Assembly (NCBI RefSeq): GCF_000768555.3 | Contig: NZ_KN293980.1 | Coordinates: forward strand, 21,726-84,225 | From: Roseovarius mucosus DSM 17069 | GTDB lineage: Bacteria; Pseudomonadota; Alphaproteobacteria; Rhodobacterales; Rhodobacteraceae | Reading direction: 5' to 3' | Length of the DNA: 62,500 nt | In this document: piece after piece, positions 1 to 8,106 of the stretch | Layout of the letters: each line of letters begins with the position of its first letter | How positions within the stretch are numbered: position 1 is the first letter of the stretch | The notes under the pieces: model-generated | Told to the model about the DNA's origin: nothing | Seen by the model: only the letters and a program-made list of their open reading frames with translations | The model's database searches: none | Program-made: the position numbers and the translations under genes

Positions 1-2
1 CG

Positions 3-293
3 CTTGAGGCGGCGCACAAGGGCTGGGGCGAGAGCATCATCATCGGCGTGGCGCCTGCGGGGGCCGAGATCAGCACGCGGCCGTTCCAGCTGGTCACGGG
101 GCGGTCCTGGCGCGGCACGGCATTCGGCGGCGCGCGCGGGCGCACCGATGTGCCGAAAATCGTCGACTGGTACATGCAGGGCAAGATCGAGATCGACCCG
201 ATGATCACCCACACCATGCCGCTCGAGGACATCAACAAGGGCTTCGACCTCATGCACGCCGGCGAAAGCATCCGCAGCGTGGTGGTTTACTAA
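3..293 (+). CDS. adhI: S-(hydroxymethyl)glutathione dehydrogenase (class III alcohol dehydrogenase), C-terminal part
   Basis: The left edge cuts this gene; about 96 C-terminal codons remain, in frame from base 3. The peptide reads [20 protein letters not shown], then [18 protein letters not shown], and ends in [17 protein letters not shown]. This is the typical C-terminus of zinc-dependent class III alcohol dehydrogenase, which oxidises S-hydroxymethylglutathione, the adduct of formaldehyde and glutathione, with NAD in the cytoplasm. The next gene on the same strand is xoxF, which produces formaldehyde or formate, so a role in C1 detoxification fits. The zinc-binding N-terminal half lies outside the window. 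The name flhA/adhI follows Paracoccus and Rhodobacter use; some genomes label the gene frmA. Confidence 0.92.
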   Translation, partial: LEAAHKGWGESIIIGVAPAGAEISTRPFQLVTGRSWRGTAFGGARGRTDVPKIVDWYMQGKIEIDPMITHTMPLEDINKGFDLMHAGESIRSVVVY

Positions 294-295
294 GC

Positions 296-316
296 GCGGC
301 CCCGAAGAGGGGCTGC
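296..316 (+). terminator. Hairpin between adhI and xoxF
   Basis: An 8-bp stem (296-303 with 309-316, one G-U pair) and a 5-base loop begin 3 bases after the adhI stop. No T-run follows, so it is either a weak terminator or an mRNA 3'-end stabiliser. The rest of 317-404 must hold the xoxF promoter; I see no clear -35/-10 pair there. Confidence 0.4.
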
Positions 317-404
317 AACCCAAGAAATGTGCCCCGGTTCCATCGCAGAGGAGGGCGGTGCGGGGCAACAGACAGACGACAAAGTTTCATCCAGGGAGGA
401 GAAA

Positions 405-2207
405 ATGAAGAAATCACTCTTGATGTCGGCGGCGTTCTTTGTCGGCGCATCCGGCATGGCCACGGCCAACAGCGATCTTCAAGCGCTGATTGACGATCCA
501 ACGCAATGGGCGATCCAGACTGGCGACTACGCCAACACACGCTATTCCGAGTTGGAGCAGATCAACAAGGACAACGTGGGCAAGTTGCAGGTCGCCTGGA
601 CATTCTCGACCGGCGTTTTGCGCGGGCATGAAGGCTCGCCGTTGGTGATCGGCGACATCATGTATGTCCACACGCCGTTTCCGAACATCGTTTATGCGCT
701 CGACCTGAACGACAACGGCAAGATCATCTGGAAATACGAGCCCAAGCAGGACCCCAACGTGATCCCTGTCATGTGCTGCGATACGGTCAACCGAGGCGTG
801 GCCTATGCCGACGGCAAGATTTTCTTGCATCAGGCGGATACCACCGTGGTGGCATTGGATGCAAAGACCGGCGAGGTTAAGTGGACGGCCGTGAATGGCG
901 ACCCCTCGATTGGCGAGACCAACACCGCGACGGTGCTGCCGGTCAAGGACAAGGTGATCGTTGGCATCTCGGGTGGTGAATTCGGTGTGCGCGGCCATAC
1001 AACCGCCTATGACATGAATACTGGCGAACTTGTCTGGCGAGCCTATTCGATGGGGCCAGACAGCGACACGCTGATCGACCCGGAGAACACCACCCATCTG
1101 GGCAAGCCGGTGGGGCCGGATTCGGGCACCAACACTTGGGAAGGCGATCAGTGGAAGATCGGCGGTGGCGCAACCTGGGGCTGGTATTCCTATGACCCGG
1201 AGCTTGACCTCTTCTATTACGGCACCGGCAACCCCTCGACCTGGAACCCGGCGCAGCGTCCCGGCGACAACCGCTGGTCCATGACCATCATGGCGCGTGA
1301 TCCCGATGACGGGATGGCCAAATGGCTCTATCAGATGACCCCGCATGACGAGTGGGATTATGACGGCGTCAACGAGATGATCCTGACGGATCAAGAGGTG
1401 AACGGTCAGATGCGCAAGCTCTTGACCCACCCGGACCGCAACGGTCTGGCCTATACGCTGGACCGCGAGACCGGCGAATTGCTGGTGGCCGAGAAGTTTG
1501 ACCCGGCGGTGAACTGGACCACGGGCGTGGATATGGACCCGGCCTCCGAGACCTACGGCCGCCCGGCTGTGGTGGCGCAGTATTCGACCGAGCAGAATGG
1601 CGAGGATGTGAACTCGACCGGTATCTGCCCGGCGGCACTTGGCACCAAAGACCAACAGCCCTCGGCATTCAGCCCCAAGACCGGGCTGTTCTATATCCCC
1701 ACCAACCACGTCTGCATGGATTACGAACCGTTCCGTGTGAGCTATACCGCCGGTCAGCCCTATGTGGGTGCCACGCTGGCGATGTATCCCGCACCGGGCA
1801 GCCATGGCGGCATGGGCAATTTCATCGCTTGGGACAATATCGAGGGCAAGATCAAGTGGTCGATCCCCGAGCAGTTCTCGGTCTGGTCAGGTGCTCTGGC
1901 CACGGCGGGCGATGTGGTGTTCTATGGCACGCTTGAGGGCTATCTCAAGGCGATTGATGCCTCGACCGGCGACGAGCTTTACAGCTTCAAGACGCCATCG
2001 GGTATCATCGGCAACGTGATGACCTATGAGCATGGTGGCAAGCAATATGTCGGTATCCTGTCGGGTATCGGCGGCTGGGCCGGGATTGGCCTTGCGGCTG
2101 GTCTGACCGATCCGAATGCCGGCCTGGGGGCCGTGGGCGGCTATGCGGCGCTGAGCGACTATACTGCACTTGGTGGTCAACTCACTGTCTTCAAACTGCC
2201 GGATTGA
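405..2207 (+). CDS. xoxF: Lanthanide-dependent PQQ methanol dehydrogenase XoxF
   Basis: A 600-residue periplasmic quinoprotein that oxidises methanol and passes electrons to a cytochrome c. An open frame extends upstream, but the ATG at 405 follows an excellent ribosome site (AGGGAGGAG, 393-401) and gives a signal peptide ([21 protein letters not shown]). Visible landmarks are the vicinal cysteines C124-C125 (MCCDT) that contact PQQ, metal-ligand E192 in SGGEFG, N276 in GTGNPSTW, and [10 protein letters not shown] with catalytic D318 and the extra D320. The Asp two residues after the catalytic one is the known mark of lanthanide XoxF; calcium MxaF has Ala there. Propeller tryptophan-docking repeats are visible throughout. 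Neighbours xoxG and xoxJ complete the usual trio, and no mxaI-like small subunit is present. It most likely acts on methanol, though XoxF enzymes also take other short alcohols and formaldehyde. Confidence 0.97.
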   Translation: MKKSLLMSAAFFVGASGMATANSDLQALIDDPTQWAIQTGDYANTRYSELEQINKDNVGKLQVAWTFSTGVLRGHEGSPLVIGDIMYVHTPFPNIVYALDLNDNGKIIWKYEPKQDPNVIPVMCCDTVNRGVAYADGKIFLHQADTTVVALDAKTGEVKWTAVNGDPSIGETNTATVLPVKDKVIVGISGGEFGVRGHTTAYDMNTGELVWRAYSMGPDSDTLIDPENTTHLGKPVGPDSGTNTWEGDQWKIGGGATWGWYSYDPELDLFYYGTGNPSTWNPAQRPGDNRWSMTIMARDPDDGMAKWLYQMTPHDEWDYDGVNEMILTDQEVNGQMRKLLTHPDRNGLAYTLDRETGELLVAEKFDPAVNWTTGVDMDPASETYGRPAVVAQYSTEQNGEDVNSTGICPAALGTKDQQPSAFSPKTGLFYIPTNHVCMDYEPFRVSYTAGQPYVGATLAMYPAPGSHGGMGNFIAWDNIEGKIKWSIPEQFSVWSGALATAGDVVFYGTLEGYLKAIDASTGDELYSFKTPSGIIGNVMTYEHGGKQYVGILSGIGGWAGIGLAAGLTDPNAGLGAVGGYAALSDYTALGGQLTVFKLPD

Positions 2208-2229
2208 TCGCGAATCCGACCAACTGACT

Positions 2230-2261
2230 GGCGGCGCGGCACCTAGATGTGCCGCGCCGCC
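2230..2261 (+). other. Strong intercistronic hairpin between xoxF and xoxG
   Basis: A perfect 13-bp GC-rich inverted repeat (2230-2242 with 2249-2261, loop CTAGAT) fills the 82-base gap between xoxF and xoxG. No T-run follows, and xoxG has its own ribosome site (AGAAGGAG, 2276-2283). It probably protects the 3' end of xoxF mRNA or lowers read-through, so that xoxF is made in excess of xoxG. Confidence 0.7.
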
Positions 2262-2289
2262 GAACCTAAGAACCCAGAAGGAGCTACGA

Positions 2290-2826
2290 ATGTTGACGTC
2301 CCGCCGCCTCTTGTCCGCCGGTCTGGCCGCATCTCTGGCGCTTGTTGCGCTACCGGTCCTCGGCGAAGAGGCCCCGTCGCCCGATGATCCAAAGTTCGCC
2401 GCCTCCTACGAACAGGAGGGGCGCTATTTCACCGCCGATGATATTCCGACCTTTAACGTGGCCGAGGATGGCACGGTGGATTGGCGTACATTCTCCGGGT
2501 TTCGGCGCTATCACGCGGAATGCCATGTCTGTCACGGCCCGGATGGCGAAGGCTCGACCTACGCGCCGGCGCTCAAGAATTCGGCTGTGAAGATGGATTA
2601 CTACGACTTTTACGGGGTCGTGGCCGAGGGGCGGCAAAAGGTGAATGCGTCGGAAAATTCGGTAATGCCGTCCTTTGGCACCAATCCAAATGTGATGTGC
2701 TACCTCGATGACATCTACGTCTATCTCAAGGCGCGCGGTCTGGGTGTGGTCGAGCGTGGCCGCCCGGCCAAGAAAGAGGCCAAGTCAGAGGGTATACAGG
2801 CGGATGAAGATGCCTGCATGGGTTAA
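2290..2826 (+). CDS. xoxG: Cytochrome c, electron acceptor of XoxF (XoxG)
   Basis: A 178-residue exported c-type cytochrome. The ATG at 2290 follows AGAAGGAG and gives a signal peptide ending near LPVLGEEAPS. The single haem site is C78-H-V-C81-H82, and M126 in SVMPSFG is the probable sixth haem ligand. Further cysteines at C137 and C176 suggest a disulfide, as in the four-cysteine methanol-metabolism cytochromes (family TIGR03874, from memory). The C-terminal tail is rich in Lys and Glu (RPAKKEAKSEG). Its place straight after xoxF marks it as the electron acceptor, equivalent to MxaG/cytochrome cL. The 3' end overlaps xoxJ by 23 bases. Confidence 0.93.
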   Translation: MLTSRRLLSAGLAASLALVALPVLGEEAPSPDDPKFAASYEQEGRYFTADDIPTFNVAEDGTVDWRTFSGFRRYHAECHVCHGPDGEGSTYAPALKNSAVKMDYYDFYGVVAEGRQKVNASENSVMPSFGTNPNVMCYLDDIYVYLKARGLGVVERGRPAKKEAKSEGIQADEDACMG

Positions 2827-3637
2827 GGCACTGGCGTTTATCGCGGCTCTGTTGCCAGGGGCTGCGGGCGCGCAGATGGCGGAGTTGGTTTCGCAATCGG
2901 CGCTGCGGGTCTGTGCCGATCCGGCCAATGATCCGATGTCGACCGAGGCGGAAACCGGGTTCGAGAACAAGATCGCCGATCTTCTGGCCGCTGCGTTGGA
3001 GCGACCGGTTGAATATACTTGGTTTCCGATGGCGACGGGTTTCGTGCGCCGGACCTTGGGCGAAAAGCGGTGTGACGTAATCATCGGTTTTGCGCAGGGG
3101 CATGAGCTGGTGCAAAACACCAATCATTACATGGTCTCGGCCTATACGCTCATCCTGCCGCAGGCGGGGGATTTGTCGGATGTGGTGACGCTGGCGGATC
3201 CGCGCCTCAAAGGCAAGGTGGTGGGAATCATCGCGGGTAGTCCGCCGGGCACGCATATGGCGCGCAACGGGCTGATGGCCAAGGCGCGCGCCTATCCTCT
3301 GTTCGTGGATCGACGCGTGCAGTCGCCCGCGCAGGATATGCTGCGGGATCTTGAGGCCGGAGAGATTGACGCCGCCGTGCTCTGGGGGCCAATCGGTGGC
3401 CCGTTGGTCAAGCGGGAGCATCCCAGTTTGAAGGTGGTGCCGCTGATGCAGGAAGCGGGTGCGCCCAAGATGTTCTACCGGATCACCATGGGGGTGCGTC
3501 TGGGCGAGGATCAGTGGAAGCGACAGCTGAATTCGCTCATTCGGCGCAATCAGGCGGGGATTGACGCAATCCTGGTCGAGGCAGGGGTGCCGCTGCTCAA
3601 TGACATGGGCACAGAGGCCAAGGTGCTCTTGCAATGA
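2804..3637 (+). CDS. xoxJ: Periplasmic substrate-binding-like protein XoxJ
   Basis: A 277-residue exported protein of the quinoprotein-dehydrogenase-associated binding-protein family (TIGR03871, from memory). Two start codons (2804 and 2810) are possible and both lie inside the end of xoxG; no good ribosome site is visible, so translational coupling is likely. The N-terminus is a signal peptide (VKALAFIAALLPGAAGAQ). The body shows solute-binding-protein features such as LRVCADPANDPMS and KIADLLAAALERPVEYTW. The last base of its stop is the last base of a 4-base overlap with the next gene. XoxJ is thought to hold apo-XoxF open for PQQ or metal insertion rather than serve a transporter, and no permease gene is nearby, in line with that. 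Confidence 0.9.
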   Translation: MKMPAWVKALAFIAALLPGAAGAQMAELVSQSALRVCADPANDPMSTEAETGFENKIADLLAAALERPVEYTWFPMATGFVRRTLGEKRCDVIIGFAQGHELVQNTNHYMVSAYTLILPQAGDLSDVVTLADPRLKGKVVGIIAGSPPGTHMARNGLMAKARAYPLFVDRRVQSPAQDMLRDLEAGEIDAAVLWGPIGGPLVKREHPSLKVVPLMQEAGAPKMFYRITMGVRLGEDQWKRQLNSLIRRNQAGIDAILVEAGVPLLNDMGTEAKVLLQ

Positions 3638-4182
3638 TCCGCGCAGCTCTGGCCGTGCTGATGCTGCTGACTGGACCGGTGGCGGCGCAGGGCGTGGCAG
3701 AGCCCGAGGGCTATCGCGGCGAGCCCTACCGCGCGCCGGTGCCCAAGACATTGGCGGGGGCAGTTGTGGTCGATGCCGGCGCTGCGCATGACCTCTGGCA
3801 GGGGGGAGAGGTGGCTTTTGTCGACGTGCTCCCGCGCCCGCCCAAGCCTGCGAACCTGCCAGCGGGCACGCTCTGGCGCGACAAGCCGCGGCTGTCCATT
3901 CCAGGTGCCATCTGGTTGCCAAATACCGGATACGAGCGGATTGCACCCGAAACGGAGACCTATCTGCGGGAGGGGCTGGCAGAGGTGACGGGGGGCGATC
4001 CGAACCATCCGGTACTGTTCTTCTGTCTGGCGGACTGCTGGATGTCGTGGAACGCGGCCAAGCGGGCGCTGGAGATGGGATACTCCGAAGTTTACTGGTT
4101 CCCAGAAGGCACCGATGGCTGGGATTTTGAAGACCATCCTCTGGAAAAGATCGAGGCCCGGGCAGGCGAGCCGGGGACGTAG
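3634..4182 (+). CDS. Exported rhodanese-like protein of the PQQ-associated CXXCW family
   Basis: A 182-residue exported protein that starts inside the xoxJ stop (ATGA, 3634-3637). The signal peptide is MIRAALAVLMLLTGPVAAQG. The domain is rhodanese-like: VAFVDVLPRPP near residue 62, SIPGAIWLPNTGY near 90, and an active-site region PVLFFCLADCWMSWNAAKRA with C131 and C135 followed by Trp. This matches the PQQ-dependent catabolism-associated CXXCW-motif family (TIGR03865, from memory), although I read three residues between the cysteines here. Its role is unknown; the paired cysteines suggest periplasmic thiol or sulfur chemistry in maturation of the quinoprotein system. It faces a SoxYZ-like carrier gene across a 135-base gap. 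Confidence 0.88.
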   Translation: MIRAALAVLMLLTGPVAAQGVAEPEGYRGEPYRAPVPKTLAGAVVVDAGAAHDLWQGGEVAFVDVLPRPPKPANLPAGTLWRDKPRLSIPGAIWLPNTGYERIAPETETYLREGLAEVTGGDPNHPVLFFCLADCWMSWNAAKRALEMGYSEVYWFPEGTDGWDFEDHPLEKIEARAGEPGT

Positions 4183-4317
4183 GCTGTCGCGATTGGCGTT
4201 GAGCGACGTTGCTCGCACATGGTGAACCGCGCGATGCATGCTGCGCCTTGGGCCCGCGCTTTGATGGTTGGGGACGACGTCAGCTCAAGGCCCGATTTCC
4301 ACTATCCTGCCGTCTTC

Positions 4318-5133
4318 TCAATACGCCGCAAGGCTGGTGCGGGCGCTGGTCTCGGTTCCGTCGGTATCGCGCAGGCCAACCTCTGCTGTCGTGGTGCCTG
4401 TCGGTATCGAAACCCGCAAACGCGGGTTCTCAGAGAGGGAGATGCTTCCCGTCATGGTGAGATAGGGCCGGTCGTCGAGTGTGATCGCGATCGTATCCAC
4501 CACGCGCATCGGCGTGAAAAGCAGCGTGATCTGGTCCATTGCCAACCCGGAATGGCTGGGATGGCTGATGTCCACGTCAAGCGCACGAACCTTGCCGGCG
4601 AGGGTGGCAAGGCGCGTGTTCACGCTCTTGCTGGCGGCGGTGAGGTCGGGCAAAAAGGCCAGTTCCATTTCGCCCAATGTGGCAAGAGCCGCGATGGGAT
4701 CAGTGCCAGGCGGTGCGGCGCAGGCGCCTTGGCCCGAAGTCTTGAGAAACGCCTCAGCCATGTGCCGCTCGCCGGTATCGGTGAGGGCCACGAGGTGTAG
4801 CGGCGTTTGCCCGTTGAGCCGGGTCGTGAGGGAAAAGGCAAATTCGGCTTGTGGGGCGGTCAATTGGAATTCGGCGGCCACGGGCGCCGGGTTTTCGTCG
4901 ATCACAAGCGTTACTGAGGTGATCTTTTGCCCCGGTGGCGCAACGACGTGCCCGCCCAACACGGTGCGCGCATCATCGGTGGCGCGGTAGGGCGCATCAA
5001 GCGTGACATGCGCGCTTTGCGCGAGGAGGGGCGCGTCGCCATAGAGAGCGGTCTGAATGTCGGGCCAAGCGGACTGCGCCAGTGCGGGGCCAGAAAGCAG
5101 CAGGGCCGCAAGGGCCGGGGCCAGATGTTTCAT
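4318..5133 (-). CDS. SoxYZ-like sulfur-carrier fusion protein, quinoprotein dehydrogenase-associated
   Basis: A 271-residue exported protein. The ATG at 5133 has a strong ribosome site (GGAGGGATGAC) and gives a signal peptide ending in SGPALAQ. The first half resembles SoxY and the second half SoxZ, as in the fused SoxYZ-like carrier family of quinoprotein clusters (TIGR04557, from memory). The sequence TSGQGACAAPPG puts a cysteine, C138, after the SoxY-like fold, where SoxY carries its Cys arm. It is the only cysteine in the whole protein, including the signal peptide. The start lies 1 base after the stop of the upstream DUF2380 gene, so the two are one transcript. It probably carries a sulfur or thiol adduct; the partner is unknown. 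Confidence 0.85.
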   Translation of the reverse strand: MKHLAPALAALLLSGPALAQSAWPDIQTALYGDAPLLAQSAHVTLDAPYRATDDARTVLGGHVVAPPGQKITSVTLVIDENPAPVAAEFQLTAPQAEFAFSLTTRLNGQTPLHLVALTDTGERHMAEAFLKTSGQGACAAPPGTDPIAALATLGEMELAFLPDLTAASKSVNTRLATLAGKVRALDVDISHPSHSGLAMDQITLLFTPMRVVDTIAITLDDRPYLTMTGSISLSENPRLRVSIPTGTTTAEVGLRDTDGTETSARTSLAAY

Positions 5134-5134
5134 G

Positions 5135-5653
5135 TCATCCCTCCGCAAAAATATGGGTCTTGAAGATATAGCGCATGCCGCGCAGCCAGGAGTCATCGGT
5201 GTTTGAGCGGATATCGACCGCGCGGGCGCGCACCACCTCGCCGTCTGGCACGGCGCGCAGCACGAGGTTCATCGACAGGATCAGGTTCGAAACCTTTTGC
5301 ACCTCTCCCACCAGCACGTAATCGGCATCCAGCCGCGCGGCGAGGCGGGTTTCGCAGCCGTAACAATCGGCAGGGTTGGTCACGCTGGCAAGCTCAGTGG
5401 AAATTGGCGCAAGATCGACGATGGTAAACCCATCTTCGGCAAAGCGGGCCTCGACATAATCGCGCACAAGCGCCAGTCGCGCGGTCTCATCGGAACGCAC
5501 AGGGTTGTAGGCCCCTTCGGTCGATGTGTCGATGAAGGTGATCCCGAGAAAGGCGACGCGCGCCCCATCGCGCAACGGCACAAGCCCCTGCGCCGTGGCG
5601 GCGGAGGCCGACAGCAACCCGGCCAGTAGCCAGAGGAAAAGTGCCCGTTTCAT
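5135..5653 (-). CDS. Exported DUF2380/DUF3280-type protein of the xox cluster
   Basis: A 172-residue protein with a clear signal peptide (MKRALFLWLLAGLLSASAATAQG). The mature part resembles the DUF2380/DUF3280 proteins often found beside PQQ-dehydrogenase genes, with ARVAFLGITFIDTS at the front and DADYVLVGEVQKVSNLILSMN in the middle. A CxxC pair (C97-YG-C100) follows NPAD; no His follows, so it is not a haem site. It is the first gene of a two-gene unit with the SoxYZ-like carrier. Function is unknown. The fold is reminiscent of periplasmic or outer-membrane-associated CsgG/PBP-activator-like proteins, but that is only an impression. Confidence 0.75.
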   Translation of the reverse strand: MKRALFLWLLAGLLSASAATAQGLVPLRDGARVAFLGITFIDTSTEGAYNPVRSDETARLALVRDYVEARFAEDGFTIVDLAPISTELASVTNPADCYGCETRLAARLDADYVLVGEVQKVSNLILSMNLVLRAVPDGEVVRARAVDIRSNTDDSWLRGMRYIFKTHIFAEG

Positions 5654-5713
5654 GCGGCGATGTTATGCCGCGTCGGGGTGGGGCGCTATGCGACTTTGGG
5701 TGGAGGGGGCGCC

Positions 5714-6898
5714 CTAGACGCCCACCTCGATCATCGCCTTGGCCAAGATCGGCACTGTCTTCGCGTTGAGCCCCGCGATATTGATCCGGCTGTCGCCGAT
5801 CATGTAGATCGCGTGATCGGCGCGCAGGCGCTCGACCTGTTCGGGGGTGGCCCCGAGGCGCGAGAACATTCCACGATGCTGTGCGATAAAGCCGAAGCGG
5901 TCCGAACCTGAGAGGCGCTGCAACTCTGCCGCAAGGGATTCGCGCAGCTTGAGCATGCCAAGGCGCACCTCCTCAAGCTCTGACTGCCAGTCGGCACGCA
6001 GGGCGGGATCGGTCAGCACCATTGTCACCAGTCGCGCGCCGTGATCGGGCGGGAAGGAATAGTTCTGGCGGTTCAGATAGGCGAGATTGCCTTGGGTAAC
6101 TTTCTGCAAGGCGCGGTCCTGCGCCACGGCCATCAGAATTCCGGTGCGCTCGCGGTAGATGCCGAAATTCTTGGAGCAGCTGGCCGCAATCAGCATCTCG
6201 GGGCAGTTTTCCGCCACGAACCGCACTGCGGCGGCATCCGCCTCGAGACCGTCACCGAAACCCTGATAGGCGATGTCGATCATTGGCAGCGCGCCGCGCG
6301 CATTGAGCAGATCCACCACGGCCCGCCACTCGGTCATGTTGAGATTGGCGCCGGTCGGGTTGTGACAGCAGCCGTGCAAGAGCACCACATCGCCCGCGCG
6401 CAGACCGTCGAGATCGGCCATCATGCCGGTGAAATCGACGCCCACGGTTTCAGGGTCGAAGTAGCGATACATCACCACCTCGATGCCCATATGTGCCAGA
6501 ATGCTCAGGTGGTTCGGCCATGTCGGATCAGAGACAAAGACGCGGGCACCGGGGCTGGCCATCTTGATGAGATCAAAGGCCTGACGCACGGCACCGGTAC
6601 CGCCCGGCGTGGCAATGGCAGAAACCTGATCGCGCGCGACCGCATCACCCAGAACGAGCGCAATCATCGCGTCTGCAAAGGCCGGATCCCCGGCGAGGGC
6701 GGTATAGGCCTTGGTGGTCTCGGACTCCCAAAGCTGTTTCTCGGCGGACTTGACCGCGCGCATGACCGGGGTCACGCCCTCGGGAGTTTTGTAGACGCCG
6801 ACTCCAAGGTCGATCTTGGTCTCGCGCGGGTCCTCGCGGAACGCCTGACCGAGGGCCAGAATCTTGTCGGCGGGTTTTTCTTTCAGTGCGTCAAACAT
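5714..6898 (-). CDS. tatA: Aromatic amino acid aminotransferase (class I PLP enzyme)
   Basis: A 394-residue cytoplasmic PLP enzyme of the aspartate/aromatic transaminase family. The N-terminal LGVGVYKTPEG and the HNPTGANL region are diagnostic for family I-alpha. The PLP lysine is K243 in SCSKNFGIYRERTG, and the substrate-carboxylate Arg lies near the end in DSRINIAGL. Length is as usual. The ATG at 6898 overlaps the sulfurtransferase stop by one base (TGATG), so the two are cotranslated. It would exchange an aromatic or dicarboxylic amino acid with 2-oxoglutarate. With its 3-mercaptopyruvate sulfurtransferase partner it could also act on cysteine to supply 3-mercaptopyruvate, but that is inference. 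The symbol tatA is the one used in rhizobia/Paracoccus; tyrB is an alternative. Confidence 0.88.
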   Translation of the reverse strand: MFDALKEKPADKILALGQAFREDPRETKIDLGVGVYKTPEGVTPVMRAVKSAEKQLWESETTKAYTALAGDPAFADAMIALVLGDAVARDQVSAIATPGGTGAVRQAFDLIKMASPGARVFVSDPTWPNHLSILAHMGIEVVMYRYFDPETVGVDFTGMMADLDGLRAGDVVLLHGCCHNPTGANLNMTEWRAVVDLLNARGALPMIDIAYQGFGDGLEADAAAVRFVAENCPEMLIAASCSKNFGIYRERTGILMAVAQDRALQKVTQGNLAYLNRQNYSFPPDHGARLVTMVLTDPALRADWQSELEEVRLGMLKLRESLAAELQRLSGSDRFGFIAQHRGMFSRLGATPEQVERLRADHAIYMIGDSRINIAGLNAKTVPILAKAMIEVGV

Positions 6899-7755
6899 CA
6901 GGCTTCTCCAGTGGCGACAGGCAGGGTGGGGAACGCGCCCCATTCGGTCCAGGACCCGTCATACAGCGCATGGTCGGTCTTGCCGATCCGCTCCAGCGCC
7001 AGATTGATGATGGCGGCGGTCACGCCAGAGCCGCAGGAGGTGATGACCGGCTTGGTCATATCCACCCCGGCGGTGGCAAAGACGGCGCGCAGAGCGTCCG
7101 GCCCTTTCATGGTCATGTCGGCGTTCAAGAGGTCCGTGTAGGGCACGTTCTTGGAGCCGGGGATGTGGCCGGCGCGCAGGCCGGATCGAGGCTCGGGCGC
7201 ATCGCCGCGAAAGCGGGCGGCAGAGCGGGCATCGAGAATTTCGTAGTCGCCCAGCTTGGCTGCGGCAGCGACCTGGGTCACGTCCTTGACCATCTGGTTC
7301 TGGCGCCGCACGGTCATGTGGCGGTCGCGAATGATGGGCGGCATATCCTCGATCGGGCGACCTTCGGCCTGCCATTTCGGAAAACCGCCATCGAGCACGG
7401 CGATATTGTCCTGACCCATCAGGCGGAACAGCCACCAGACGCGGGCCGCGGAAAACAGCCCCTTGGCGTCGTAGACCACAACCTGATGCCCGTCACCTAC
7501 GCCCATGGCGCGCAGTTTCGACATGAATTTCTCGACGGGCGGGGCCATGTGGGGCAAGTCCGAGCGTGCATCGCTGATGTCGTCAATGTCAAAAAAACGT
7601 GCGCCGGGGATATGCGCCGCGTCGTATTCCGCTTGCCCACTGCGCCCCTCAGAGGCCATGAACATGGTGCCGTCGAGAATACGCAGGTCTGGGTCCTTGA
7701 AATGTGCCGCCAGCCAGTCGGTGGAAACAAGCGTTTTAGGATCGTCCATGGCCAT
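6898..7755 (-). CDS. sseA: 3-mercaptopyruvate sulfurtransferase
   Basis: A 285-residue protein with two rhodanese domains. The N-terminal inactive domain has ILDGTMFM and YDAAHIPGARFFDIDDI; the C-terminal domain ends in the active-site loop CGSGVTA with catalytic C241. CGSGVTA is the mercaptopyruvate form, while thiosulfate sulfurtransferases have CRxGx[RT]. There is no signal peptide, so it is cytoplasmic. ATGs at 7755 and 7749 are both possible; a G-rich run (GGGGGG) lies just upstream. It is the first gene of a pair with the aminotransferase, a natural arrangement because deamination of cysteine gives the substrate 3-mercaptopyruvate. Confidence 0.93.
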   Translation of the reverse strand: MAMDDPKTLVSTDWLAAHFKDPDLRILDGTMFMASEGRSGQAEYDAAHIPGARFFDIDDISDARSDLPHMAPPVEKFMSKLRAMGVGDGHQVVVYDAKGLFSAARVWWLFRLMGQDNIAVLDGGFPKWQAEGRPIEDMPPIIRDRHMTVRRQNQMVKDVTQVAAAAKLGDYEILDARSAARFRGDAPEPRSGLRAGHIPGSKNVPYTDLLNADMTMKGPDALRAVFATAGVDMTKPVITSCGSGVTAAIINLALERIGKTDHALYDGSWTEWGAFPTLPVATGEA

Positions 7756-7829
7756 TTGCCCCCCGGTTCAAACGATTTCTGCCTACAGTCTGAGGGGCAA
7801 AAGGGCAAGACCGCGCAGCATAAGTGCGG

Positions 7830-8090
7830 TCATCTGCGCAACAGGCGGGCGATGGCCCCAATGGCCCAAAGTGTGACGGTGCCGCTCGCGGCGGCGACGG
7901 CGACAAGCCGGATCAGATAGGCCACGTCACCGCCTGTGGCCGGGACGATGTTCAGGAGATAGGTGCCAACAGCGCCACCGAGCGCGCCCAGGCCCGCATG
8001 AATGAGCCATCCCAGACGCGGCGAGAGCCAAATTGACGCGGCGATCATCGCCGCCGTGGCGCCGGTCAGAAGGGCGATCAGCAATTCCAT
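7830..8090 (-). CDS. Small inner-membrane protein, unknown function
   Basis: An 86-residue hydrophobic protein starting MELLIALLTGATAAMI at 8090. It contains about three membrane segments: residues 2-20, a glycine-rich GWLIHAGLGALGGAVGTYLL segment, and VAYLIRLVAVAAASGTVTLW, then a basic end (ARLLRR). The glycine pattern recalls GlsB/YeaQ/YmgE-type small membrane proteins, but I cannot assign it. It lies 16 bases downstream of the smpB stop on the same strand and may be cotranscribed. A longer reading into smpB is open but not protein-like. Confidence 0.7.
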   Translation of the reverse strand: MELLIALLTGATAAMIAASIWLSPRLGWLIHAGLGALGGAVGTYLLNIVPATGGDVAYLIRLVAVAAASGTVTLWAIGAIARLLRR

Positions 8091-8106
8091 CCGCCGCTCC
8101 CTTGCC

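Noticed and set aside
414..1805. Long minus-strand open frame (463 codons) opposite xoxF
   Set aside because: It mirrors the codon pattern of xoxF, is rich in His, Arg and Gly without domain structure, and has no ribosome site. High GC makes such shadows common.
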